5,282 bases of DNA from Verrucomicrobiota bacterium (GCA_023433275.1 JAEZDN010000030.1:1-5282), one strand, 5' to 3'; numbered from the stretch's first letter, positions 1-5,282 are shown. A program made the numbers and translations. Notes: generated from the letters alone by a model not told the origin.

Positions 1-435
1 CGCCAGCGCCGCCTCGGAGTTCCGGCGCTGGCGGATCTCGCCGTGCAATTCCTCGATCTCGCGATTCACCCGGAGAAAGCGGCCCGCCGCGGCGACCTTG
101 GGCTTGGCGCGGATCACGAGGCGCGCGTCCGCCGGCACGCGGGCGCGCCGCAGCAAGGCGCCCTCGCAGAGGAGGGGTCCGACGCCCTCGAGGTCGAAGG
201 CCGCGGGCCCGATGATCATGCGCCCGGAACCGCGCCACAGGTTCAATGCCGCCTGCACCCGCTCGGGCTCTGCCGGCAGCCACTCGTGGAGGCTGCGCCC
301 CGTCCACGCGGCCGGCAGCCGGCGAGTGAGTTCCGCGAACACGTCATTGCACGCGAGGATGGTGCCGGCGCCATCGGCCAGCAGGAGAGCGTCCGGGAAA
401 CGCGACGCCCAGGGAATGAACTCCGCTGGCTCCAT
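1..435 (-). CDS. PAS-domain signalling protein, N-terminal part (probable sensor kinase; runs off the window)
   Basis: The first 145 codons of a larger protein are present; the frame stays open to base 1. Residues about 12-115 look like a PAS sensor fold: the opening FPDALLLADGAGTILACND matches the usual PAS start, in which a residue is described as 'what the input means' before a helix (VFAELTRRL) and a later strand region (LVIRAKP). Residues about 121-145 (FLRVNREIEELHGEIRQRR) have the heptad pattern of a signalling coiled coil, which usually leads into a second PAS, a histidine-kinase or a phosphatase/cyclase output domain. The output domain lies outside the window, so 'kinase' is inference. 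No signal peptide or membrane segment is seen, so it should be cytoplasmic. The ATG at 435 is three bases after the TGA of the upstream gene, with only a weak purine stretch (GAGAG) before it, which points to translational coupling. The PAS ligand is unknown. Confidence 0.8.
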   Translation of the reverse strand, partial: MEPAEFIPWASRFPDALLLADGAGTILACNDVFAELTRRLPAAWTGRSLHEWLPAEPERVQAALNLWRGSGRMIIGPAAFDLEGVGPLLCEGALLRRARVPADARLVIRAKPKVAAAGRFLRVNREIEELHGEIRQRRNSEAALA

Positions 436-438
436 CGC

Positions 439-999
439 TCAACTCTCGGTTTTGAAATACTCGCGGCCGACCGCCCGCTCCGCGGCGTCGCTGGGATTGA
501 GGTACACCACGACGCGGCAGCCCGGATCGCCGCGGGCGATGGCCTGTTGGATCTCCACCTTCGCGTACCCCAGGTTGTCGGCGGCAATGGCGCCGAACAC
601 GTTGGAGGTCATCATGCACATGGCCGGGCGACCGATGACCTTTTCCGCGAACGGACACGCCCGATTGCCGAACACGATCTTCTCGTCGTCCTCCTCGATC
701 ACATAGAAGTCCCCCTGGATGCGGCGCTTGAGATCGAGCAGGACCGCGGTGACCTGCGCGCGGCTCAACTGCGACACCTGCAGCGCATCCTTGTAGAGGC
801 CCTCGATCTCGCGGCCCATGTTCCGGCCGACTATGCTCACGTAGCCCGCCGCTTCCTCGAGGCCCACGACATCCTGCAGGACGCCCGAGAGCTCGCGGAT
901 CAAGGTGCGGGTGAAAACATCACGGTTCAGGGGCACCGGGGCGTCCGCCGGTAGCGCCGACGGCTCGCCCCCCGACGGACTGGAAATCGTGGGGTTCAT
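439..999 (-). CDS. Methanogen output domain 1-like cysteine protein, probable sensory or regulatory partner
   Basis: A 186-residue soluble protein. The first ~25 residues are a low-complexity, Pro/Ser/Ala-rich tail. Residues about 26-100 are mainly helical, and 100-168 form the conserved core. The core carries NRACPF (Cys115), GRPAMCMMTSNVFG (Cys128) and GDPGCRVVVYL (Cys161). This spacing of a CPF motif, a second Cys and a late GDxxC strand is what I recall of the MetOD1 family, and loosely resembles V4R-type small-molecule-binding domains. Three conserved cysteines could bind a metal or cofactor, but no ligand can be read from the sequence. In the family the domain is often attached to PAS or kinase modules; here it stands alone, with a PAS protein starting three bases downstream. 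The ATG at 999 is the only sensible start: the ATG just upstream is out of frame and stops at once. No clear Shine-Dalgarno site precedes it. The gene itself is well supported; the family name is from memory. Confidence 0.82.
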   Translation of the reverse strand: MNPTISSPSGGEPSALPADAPVPLNRDVFTRTLIRELSGVLQDVVGLEEAAGYVSIVGRNMGREIEGLYKDALQVSQLSRAQVTAVLLDLKRRIQGDFYVIEEDDEKIVFGNRACPFAEKVIGRPAMCMMTSNVFGAIAADNLGYAKVEIQQAIARGDPGCRVVVYLNPSDAAERAVGREYFKTES

Positions 1000-1045
1000 C
1001 GGCGTGGGACCATACGAAGGGCCCTAAAAAACCCAAGTCCGAGCC

Positions 1046-1062
1046 CGGTAGGTTGATACCCC
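1046..1062 (-). promoter_or_regulatory. Shared leader motif, copy 1 (GGGGTAnnAACCTACCG)
   Basis: On the minus strand this reads GGGGTATCAACCTACCG and ends about 46 bases before the ATG of the MetOD1-like gene. A second copy, identical at 15 of 17 positions, lies in the same orientation before the receptor gene at 3380-3396. Inside it GGTA and TACC form an inverted repeat separated by six bases, as expected for a dimeric DNA-binding protein. Whether it is an operator, part of a promoter or a transcribed leader element cannot be decided here. Confidence 0.45.
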
Positions 1063-1136
1063 ATTGGCGAGGTGGGGGCCAATTATTGCGACGAATGCCG
1101 GCCAGGCAGGTGGCAACTCGCGGGGTGAGGGCACCT

Positions 1137-1220
1137 CGCCCACAGGTCGAGATTCTTCTCCGCCGCCCGCGCCGCCATCAGGTCCAGCGCACCCTCCACA
1201 CAATCGTACCACAAGTCGGA
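1137..1220 (-). pseudogene. Relic of a histidine-kinase gene (linker between HisKA and HATPase)
   Basis: About 28 codons read SDLWYDCVEGALDLMAARAA followed by EKNLDLWA. This closely resembles the stretch in many sensor and hybrid histidine kinases where the dimerisation domain passes into the ATPase domain, typically (F)DLRxxVExALDLLAxxAAEKGLDL. On both sides the resemblance stops. There is no H-box histidine upstream and no N, G1 or G2 box downstream, and the frame ends in TAA near 1083. The surrounding open frame (1280 to 1083) has only a TTG start and is too short to be a kinase. It lies 67 bases behind the receptor stop codon, on the same strand and in the same frame. The best reading is a fragment left by deletion of a kinase gene; chance similarity in GC-rich DNA is the alternative. 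Confidence 0.5.
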
Positions 1221-1286
1221 GCCGCCCGGTGTCAGGCTCGTCGACACGCCTCGCCCCACCCTTCCAGCCCGCACGGGCAACCGCGT

Positions 1287-3314
1287 TCAGAAATCGTAAT
1301 CCAGCTTGAGGTAGAACCCGCGCCGGATGGGCCCTCGCGCCTCGGGCGTGCCGAATTCGATGTGCTGGTCGTGCAGGAGGTTTTCCCCCACCAGGCTGGC
1401 GCGCAGGTTGCGACTCACGCGCCACGCGAGCCGGAGGTTGAGCTCGGTGTAACCCGGCAAGCCCTCGCCAGTCACGATCTCGGGCAGCCGCCGGATCGCG
1501 CCGATGCTCCGGAATTGCGCGTCAAACTGAAAGCCCCCGGGCAGGTTGAGATAGGACGACAACGCGAACTGGTGCCGCGGCGTGGCGCCCTCGTAGAAGT
1601 CACCGCGGTTCAGATCCTGCCCGGAGGGCTTCAGCGTCAGATCGATATGGGTATAACTGGCGACCAGGCGCCAGTTCTCCACGGGCGTGTACGTGACCAG
1701 CGCCTCGAATCCCGCGGCGCGACCCGAGGTGAGGTTGCGGTTCAGGATCGGCACGACGGTGCGCCCATCCGCCGGATCGATGAAGGGGTCTCCCTGCTCC
1801 AGCGAGGCGAGCCCGTCGTAGCGGTTGTCGAAGACCGCGACGTCCAGGTGCAACGAGGAGGTGGCGCGCCAGCGCCAGCCCAATTCGAAGGCGAGCATCT
1901 CCTCCGCCGCGAAGTCCCGATTGCCCAGCAAGCGCACCACGGGGTCGCCCGCGGGATCGGTCACGTCGATGAACACATCCCGCTCCAGGCGCGTGGGAAT
2001 GCGCGCCGCCCGCGAGACCGCAGCCCATAGGGTGTGCGCGGGCGCGGGATCCCAGGCGGCCCGGATGCTGGGCTGCACTTCCCACCCGCTGAAGTCATTG
2101 TGCTCGAGCTTGGTGCCGGCCGTCACGCGCCATGCCTCGTTCAAGGCGATTTGATCCTGAATGAACGCACTCACCACGCGATCGTCGGACGAGGCGGGAC
2201 GAACCTCAAAAATGCCGCGGCCCTCGTTGCGGTTCGAGGCGTAACGGTAATTCAACCCGGCCATCAGGTGGTGGCGACCGCGCGGCGCGAGCGTGTGCTG
2301 CAGGTCCACATCGACCGTGTCGAGCCGGTCTTCGAAGCTCGGGTCCACGCGGTGGGTGGTATCGTAATAGGCGCGCAGCTGGGTTTCGCCCCCATCCTGA
2401 TGCTGGCGGCGCCAGCGGCCGAGCACGTTGCCGCCGGTGACGCGCGACTCCAGGTTCCCCGCGGGACCCGGGCGGCCGATGATCGTCACCGCCGGCGTGA
2501 GCTGGCCGATGTTGCCGCGATAGATGTCACCCTGGACCGTGAACGAGTCATCCGCGCCGCCGGTCCAGTCGGTCCGAAAACCCGCGTGCGTCATGCGCCA
2601 GTCGTCGGCCGTCCCGGCCATGCGCCGCGTCTCGTCGTATTCGGAATGTTGCCCGAAAATCCGATAATGCACGCCGCCGGCCGTCTGCCCGCCGTGGCGT
2701 GCGCCGACCTTGATGGGCAGGTGCGTGCCCGAGGACACTTCCAAGTGCGTGCCGTGGGTGTCGGCGGCGTGCTTGGTGGTGATGTTGATCACACCGTTCA
2801 CCGCGTTCGAGCCCCACAGGGCGGCGCCGGGGCCGCGAATCACCTCGATGCGCTCGATGTCCGCCAACAGGTGGTCCTGCACGTCCCATTGCACGCCGGA
2901 AAACAGCGGCGTGTAGATGCTTCGGGTGTCGGATTGCACGAGGAGTTTTTCCGAATTGATGCTGCTGAAGCCCCGCGCGCTCACCGCCCAGGCGCTCGCG
3001 CCCTGCCGCGCGACATGCAGCCCCGGCACGCCGCGCAGAAGCTCGGGCAGCGTCAGGGCGCCCGACTGGTGGATCTCCTCGCGCGTGATGACCGTCAGCG
3101 CCGCCGCCGCCTCCTGATAGGGTTCGGCGATTTTGGAAACCGACGTCACGTCGACCGCGAGCAACTCGTCGAGGCTCATCTGCTTCAGCGCGTTGACGCC
3201 GGCCGCGGCGCGCGTCTCCCCGCCCGCCGCCACGGCGACAAGCACGGCGATCGCCCGGAGGAGCGCCCGGGCGGGGACCGATCCGGCAGTACGGTTGAGT
3301 GGCTCGGTATTCAT
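1287..3314 (-). CDS. TonB-dependent outer-membrane receptor
   Basis: A 675-residue TonB-dependent receptor, which would import an unidentified substrate across the outer membrane using energy from TonB-ExbBD. Residues 1-38 are a signal peptide (basic PARALLR, hydrophobic AIAVLVAVAA, Ala-rich cleavage area). Residues about 46-60 (MSLDELLAVDVTSVSK) are the usual N-terminal region of this subtype and may include the TonB box. The plug spans about 62-180, with LTVITREEIHQSGA, LPELLRGVPGLHVAR, RSIYTPLFSGVQWDVQD and IRGPGAALWGSNAVNGVINI. The rest is a 22-strand-type barrel ending in GFYLKLDYDF, whose terminal Phe fits recognition by the BAM machinery. The ATG at 3314 is preferred over an in-frame TTG at 3347, because it gives a normal signal peptide. 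The gene is divergent from purC. Receptors of this kind are often found next to YfiR-like and sensor-kinase genes, which fits the relic behind it. The substrate cannot be inferred. Confidence 0.95.
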   Translation of the reverse strand: MNTEPLNRTAGSVPARALLRAIAVLVAVAAGGETRAAAGVNALKQMSLDELLAVDVTSVSKIAEPYQEAAAALTVITREEIHQSGALTLPELLRGVPGLHVARQGASAWAVSARGFSSINSEKLLVQSDTRSIYTPLFSGVQWDVQDHLLADIERIEVIRGPGAALWGSNAVNGVINITTKHAADTHGTHLEVSSGTHLPIKVGARHGGQTAGGVHYRIFGQHSEYDETRRMAGTADDWRMTHAGFRTDWTGGADDSFTVQGDIYRGNIGQLTPAVTIIGRPGPAGNLESRVTGGNVLGRWRRQHQDGGETQLRAYYDTTHRVDPSFEDRLDTVDVDLQHTLAPRGRHHLMAGLNYRYASNRNEGRGIFEVRPASSDDRVVSAFIQDQIALNEAWRVTAGTKLEHNDFSGWEVQPSIRAAWDPAPAHTLWAAVSRAARIPTRLERDVFIDVTDPAGDPVVRLLGNRDFAAEEMLAFELGWRWRATSSLHLDVAVFDNRYDGLASLEQGDPFIDPADGRTVVPILNRNLTSGRAAGFEALVTYTPVENWRLVASYTHIDLTLKPSGQDLNRGDFYEGATPRHQFALSSYLNLPGGFQFDAQFRSIGAIRRLPEIVTGEGLPGYTELNLRLAWRVSRNLRASLVGENLLHDQHIEFGTPEARGPIRRGFYLKLDYDF

Positions 3315-3319
3315 CACTG

Positions 3320-3335
3320 GTCGCCCACGGGCGAC
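3320..3335. repeat. Inverted repeat just upstream of the receptor start codon
   Basis: GTCGCCC-AC-GGGCGAC has two perfect 7-base arms around two bases and ends five bases before the receptor ATG (minus strand). It covers the position of a ribosome-binding site. In the transcript six pairs could close on a CGUG loop and hide that site; as DNA it could be an operator. GC-rich DNA yields such repeats by chance, so function is unproven. Confidence 0.4.
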
Positions 3336-3379
3336 GGATGCACCCAATACCCGGGAGTGCCGCGGCTCAACCTTTGTGT

Positions 3380-3396
3380 CGGTAGGTTCTTACCCC
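3380..3396 (-). promoter_or_regulatory. Shared leader motif, copy 2 (GGGGTAnnAACCTACCG)
   Basis: On the minus strand it reads GGGGTAAGAACCTACCG, about 65 bases before the receptor ATG. It differs from the copy at 1046-1062 only at the two central-left bases. Both copies precede minus-strand genes in the same orientation. On the other strand this copy lies about 150 bases before purC, so an effect on purC cannot be excluded, though the orientation argues for the receptor. Confidence 0.45.
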
Positions 3397-3547
3397 GTAG
3401 ACGGCACCGGCCTTCGTCCCCCCAAGGCGCCGCCCCCAAGGGCGCGGCTAGCCGCCCCGACTGGCTCGCGGCGAGTGCAGGCGGAACAGCCGGCGGCGGA
3501 TGTTTTCTTGCTGCGGCGCACCTCTCTTCCTTACCTCGCTTTGATCC

Positions 3548-4459
3548 ATGAATTTCCATGAGCTAACCGCGGCCCTGCCCGCGACCGCGGTCACCCACAT
3601 CGACGGCCTGCCGTTCGCGCGGATCGCCTCCGGCAAGGTCCGAGAAATCTTCGACCTGGGTGACGCCCTCCTGCTCACGGCGACCGACCGGTTGTCCGCT
3701 TTCGACGTGATCCTGCCCGATGGCATTCCCGGCAAGGGCGCGATCCTGACGCAAATGAGCAACTGGTGGTTTGCGCAGACCACCCATCTCATTCCCAATC
3801 ATCTCCTGCCCGACCAGCCGCGCCAGTTCATGATGCGCGGACTTGGCAGCGCCGACCTGCAGTTGCGCAGCATGATCGTGCGCAAGCTCAAGCCCCTCAC
3901 CATCGAGTGCGTCGCGCGCGGCTATCTCATCGGCAGCGGCTGGAGCTCGTACCAGAAGACCGGTGAGGTCTGCGGGATCAAGCTCCCGCCGGGCCTCCGC
4001 CAGGCCGACAAGCTCCCCCAACCCATCTTCACGCCCACGACCAAGGCCCCCAAGGGCCAGCACGACGAGCCGATCAACGACGCCCAGGGCGCCGCGGCCA
4101 TCGGCGCCGAGCTCTATGCCAAGGTGAAGGCGATGAGCCTCGCGCTCTATGCGTTCGGGCACGACCGCGCGCGCCAGGCTGGCATGATTCTCGCCGACAC
4201 CAAGTTCGAATTCGGCACCGACGAGGCCGGCAACCTGTTCCTCATCGACGAGGTGCTCACGCCCGATTCGTCGCGCTACTGGCCCGCCGACGCGTACCGG
4301 CCGGATTGCTCGCCGCCGAGCTACGACAAACAGTTCGTCCGCGACCACCTGCTCGCGATCAAATGGAACCAGCAGCCGCCCGCACCGCGGCTGCCGGCGG
4401 AGGTCATCCTGCGCACCCAGGAGAAATACCTCGCCGCCCTGAGGAACCTGCTCGGTTGA
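3548..4459 (+). CDS. purC: Phosphoribosylaminoimidazole-succinocarboxamide synthase (SAICAR synthetase)
   Basis: The enzyme joins CAIR and L-aspartate using ATP to give SAICAR, a step of de novo purine synthesis in the cytoplasm. At 303 residues it belongs to the longer form, close in size to yeast Ade1 and longer than the ~240-residue enterobacterial form. Diagnostic segments are SGKVREIFDLGDALLLTATD (28-47, glycine-rich ATP lid), DRLSAFDVILPDGIPGKGAI (47-66), ECVARGYLIGSGWSSYQ (120-136), PIFTPTTKAPKGQHDEPIN (159-177) and LADTKFEFG with LIDEVLTPDSSRYWP (215-246, metal and substrate binding). All key segments are present, so it should be active. The ATG at 3548 gives the expected N terminus (FHELTAALPATAVTHIDGLP). 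No Shine-Dalgarno site precedes it; the upstream bases are pyrimidine-rich. The gene downstream begins four bases after its stop. Confidence 0.97.
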   Translation: MNFHELTAALPATAVTHIDGLPFARIASGKVREIFDLGDALLLTATDRLSAFDVILPDGIPGKGAILTQMSNWWFAQTTHLIPNHLLPDQPRQFMMRGLGSADLQLRSMIVRKLKPLTIECVARGYLIGSGWSSYQKTGEVCGIKLPPGLRQADKLPQPIFTPTTKAPKGQHDEPINDAQGAAAIGAELYAKVKAMSLALYAFGHDRARQAGMILADTKFEFGTDEAGNLFLIDEVLTPDSSRYWPADAYRPDCSPPSYDKQFVRDHLLAIKWNQQPPAPRLPAEVILRTQEKYLAALRNLLG

Positions 4460-4463
4460 CGCC

Positions 4464-4952
4464 ATGCGCCGCCGCCTTCGTCCGCTCCTTTGCCTGTTGC
4501 TCCTCGCCGGGCTCGCCGCGACGACGGCCCACGCCCGCGTGGGCGAATCGATCTCCGACATTCGCAAGCGCTACGGCCGGCCGCAGGGCACACCCGAAAA
4601 GAACGTCACGTTCTGGATGTTTGAGAATGATTTCGGGGCCATGCACTACACGGTAACCACGAATGACAAGGGCATCTCGATCGCGGAGGGCCTGAAGCCG
4701 TACCGTCGCACGCGTTTCACGCCGCAGGACGCGGAGACGTTCATCCGCATGCAATTTGCCTCGCTGCCGGAAGACGACCGGCGGACGGTCGCGCCGGGAG
4801 AGGCGTATCGCTTCGGCGGGCAGGATTTCGTGTGCGGCGCGCAGGAGCATGTCGTCGTGGATGAGACGGCGGACATCCTCCTGATCTGGAGCAAATCCGA
4901 TCCGGGTTCCGTGCTGGCGGTCAGCTCGGAGATGCTCGCCCGAACGAGGTGA
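4464..4952 (+). CDS. Small exported protein of unknown function, downstream of purC
   Basis: A 162-residue protein I cannot assign to a named family. Residues 1-24 are a clear Sec signal peptide: MRRRLRPLL, then a Leu/Ala-rich core, then TAHA before the likely cut at about 24/25. The mature ~138 residues would be periplasmic or secreted. There is no lipobox after the core; the only mature Cys is Cys124, so it is not an obvious lipoprotein and cannot form an internal disulfide. It begins RVGESISDIRKRYGRP (25-40), a motif I associate with small verrucomicrobial exported proteins whose start resembles BamE/SmpA-like 'G.s...v...yG.P' turns; this resemblance is weak. The start is four bases after the purC stop with no Shine-Dalgarno site, so it is probably translated by coupling to purC. 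The downstream hairpin at 4972-4993 could end the transcript. Confidence 0.85.
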   Translation: MRRRLRPLLCLLLLAGLAATTAHARVGESISDIRKRYGRPQGTPEKNVTFWMFENDFGAMHYTVTTNDKGISIAEGLKPYRRTRFTPQDAETFIRMQFASLPEDDRRTVAPGEAYRFGGQDFVCGAQEHVVVDETADILLIWSKSDPGSVLAVSSEMLARTR

Positions 4953-4969
4953 GGCCCAGGCGTGGCGGT

Positions 4970-5036
4970 TAGGGACGTGGGGCGCCCACGCCCTTCCCGC
5001 GCTCCCGCAAACGGGCGCGCGCAAGGCACGCCCCTA
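4970..5036. repeat. Compound palindromic intergenic element
   Basis: A ~67-bp element starting 17 bases after the exported-protein gene. Outer arms TAGGGACGTG (4970-4979) and CACGCCCCTA (5027-5036) are inverted copies with one mismatch. Inside are two hairpins. One is at 4972-4993: GGG, bulged A, CGTGGG, loop GCG, CCCACG, CCC. The other is at 4999-5020: GCGC-T-CCCG, loop CAAA, CGGG-C-GCGC. The layout resembles REP/BIME-type dispersed repeats. It may also stabilise or end the purC transcript, though no T-run follows. Copy number cannot be judged from one window. Confidence 0.55.
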
Positions 5037-5085
5037 CGCGACCCCGCAGCGGAAAACCGCGCCCTTGCATTCCACTTTGATTGCT

Positions 5086-5109
5086 GCAGGGCCGACCGGT
5101 CGGTCCTGC
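5086..5109. repeat. 24-base near-perfect palindrome
   Basis: Half-sites GCAGGGCCGACC and GGTCGGTCCTGC are inverted copies with a single mismatched pair (5091/5104), which would be a G-U wobble in RNA. The central 12 bases, CCGACCGGTCGG at 5092-5103, are perfectly symmetric. As RNA it could form a stem of about ten pairs on a CCGG loop; as DNA it could bind a symmetric dimer. It is much longer than the other short palindromes in the window. Confidence 0.55.
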
Positions 5110-5195
5110 CCCCGATTGCGGCATCCCCCTCGAGGATCGGGCATGCTCGACCCGACAACAAGTTCCCTCAGCCGGAATCATGCAGGAGGATGTGG

Positions 5196-5220
5196 GGGCG
5201 CGGCCTGACCGCGCCCTTTT
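5196..5220 (+). terminator. GC hairpin with T-run, possible intrinsic terminator
   Basis: GGGCGCGG (5196-5203), loop CCTGA, CCGCGCCC (5209-5216), then TTTT. A perfect 8-pair stem followed by U's fits a rho-independent terminator for plus-strand transcription. It is about 240 bases past the exported-protein gene, and its stem is almost repeated at 5238-5258, so it may instead be one unit of a dispersed repeat. Confidence 0.45.
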
Positions 5221-5237
5221 CTCGCTGCGGGAACCGA

Positions 5238-5258
5238 GGGCGTGGACGAGCCGCGCCC
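5238..5258. repeat. Second GC hairpin, sibling of 5196-5216
   Basis: GGGCGTGG (5238-5245), loop ACGAG, CCGCGCCC (5251-5258). The right arm is identical to that of the hairpin at 5196-5216. The left arm differs by one base, which would still pair as U-G in RNA. No T-run follows. The two lie 42 bases apart in tandem, as in composite palindromic repeats. Confidence 0.45.
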
Positions 5259-5282
5259 CTGCAACCGAACAATTCGACCGCG

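Larger units (their letters stand above)
1000..1286. other. 287-base gap between receptor and MetOD1-like gene
   Basis: No intact gene is seen. From the receptor side it holds a small inverted repeat just past the stop (GCCCG-CA-CGGGC at 1267-1278, no T-run, so a poor terminator). Next come the kinase relic at 1220-1137, the shared 17-base motif at 1062-1046, and a T6 run (minus strand, about 1026-1031) in the leader of the MetOD1-like gene. A promoter for that gene probably lies here, but no convincing -35/-10 pair is visible. Confidence 0.5.
3315..3547. promoter_or_regulatory. Divergent intergenic region between receptor and purC
   Basis: This 233-base region must hold promoters for both the receptor (minus) and purC (plus). 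Besides the inverted repeat at 3320-3335 and the motif at 3380-3396, it has a perfect 12-base palindrome GCGGCTAGCCGC at 3444-3455. A weak purC promoter candidate is TTGCTG at 3508-3513, then 17 bases, then TTACCT at 3531-3536. This would put the transcript start only a few bases before the ATG. The -10 match is poor, so this is a suggestion only. No PurR-like operator or purine riboswitch is recognisable. Confidence 0.35.
4953..5282. other. 330-base gene-free tail
   Basis: No convincing gene is seen on either strand up to the window end. The stretch is dominated by inverted repeats at 4970-5036, 5086-5109, 5196-5216 and 5238-5258. Smaller ones are GCGG-AAAA-CCGC at 5049-5060, CCTCGAGG at 5128-5135, and TCGGG/CCCGA arms at 5137-5155. 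An ATG at 5189 follows AGGAGG directly, with no spacer, and reads through the hairpins, so it is not a believable start. Confidence 0.55.

Noticed and set aside
43..954. Plus-strand open frame of 303 codons opposite the MetOD1-like and PAS genes
   Set aside because: Shadow frame of two better supported genes; composition is typical of an antisense frame, and no motif is seen.
1024..1425. Minus-strand 133-codon frame spanning the receptor 3' end and the gap
   Set aside because: It overlaps the receptor in another frame, is Pro/Arg/Gly-rich, and is not the frame that carries the kinase-like segment.
1053..2030. Plus-strand open frame of 325 codons
   Set aside because: Antisense to the receptor C-terminal half; no family motif, charged low-complexity sequence.
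3315..3347. N-terminal extension of the receptor from a TTG at 3347
   Set aside because: The extra 11 residues add nothing to the signal peptide, and the ATG at 3314 gives a normal one.
3315..3547. Purine riboswitch or PurR box before purC
   Set aside because: No conserved riboswitch core or PurR-like operator is visible in the leader.
2034..3551. Long plus-strand open frame (505 codons) opposite the receptor
   Set aside because: It is antisense to a clearly recognised receptor, its translation is Arg/Ala/His/Gly-rich with no recognisable domain, and such frames are expected in GC-rich DNA.
3563..4567. Minus-strand open frame of 334 codons opposite purC
   Set aside because: purC is unmistakable on the plus strand; this frame is its complement and has no domain.
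4404..5181. Minus-strand frames opposite the exported protein and the tail
   Set aside because: They run through the hairpin elements and complement a supported gene; no recognisable protein features.
5189..5282. Possible gene start: AGGAGG followed by ATG near the right edge
   Set aside because: There is no spacing between the purine run and the ATG, and the frame merely translates the hairpin repeats.

Overview
The window is GC-rich, with long antisense open frames and few recognisable Shine-Dalgarno sites. It holds four genes that can be supported, plus one gene fragment and several structured non-coding stretches. The organism is most likely a Gram-negative bacterium: the window encodes a TonB-dependent outer-membrane receptor and a Sec-exported small protein. 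The combination of a ~300-residue PurC, a stand-alone methanogen-output-domain-like protein and this receptor subtype suggests Verrucomicrobiota, perhaps Opitutaceae. That placement is from general knowledge, not a search, and is only moderately secure.

Left part, minus strand, read right to left. A 675-residue TonB-dependent receptor (3314 to 1287) is followed by a 287-base gap, then a 186-residue cysteine-containing protein resembling methanogen output domain 1 (999 to 439). Three bases later comes the first 145 codons of a PAS-domain protein (435 to the window edge), probably a sensor kinase or similar signalling protein. The gap holds a short relic (about 1220 to 1137) that reads like the segment joining the dimerisation and ATPase domains of a histidine kinase. 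It lies just behind the receptor, on the same strand.

Right part, plus strand. purC (3548 to 4459, purine biosynthesis) is divergent from the receptor and is followed four bases later by a small exported protein of unknown function (4464 to 4952). The last 330 bases contain no gene. They are packed with inverted repeats and hairpins: a compound ~67-bp palindromic element, a 24-base near-perfect palindrome, and two related GC hairpins, one followed by a T-run and possibly a terminator.

How the parts may work together. The MetOD1-like protein and the PAS protein look like one translationally coupled sensory unit. The receptor and that unit share a 17-base motif (GGGGTAnnAACCTACCG) in their leaders, in the same orientation, which suggests common control. 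Receptors of this type often sit beside signalling genes, so the kinase relic may be what remains of an earlier partner. purC and the exported protein appear to be co-transcribed, but no functional link is evident.
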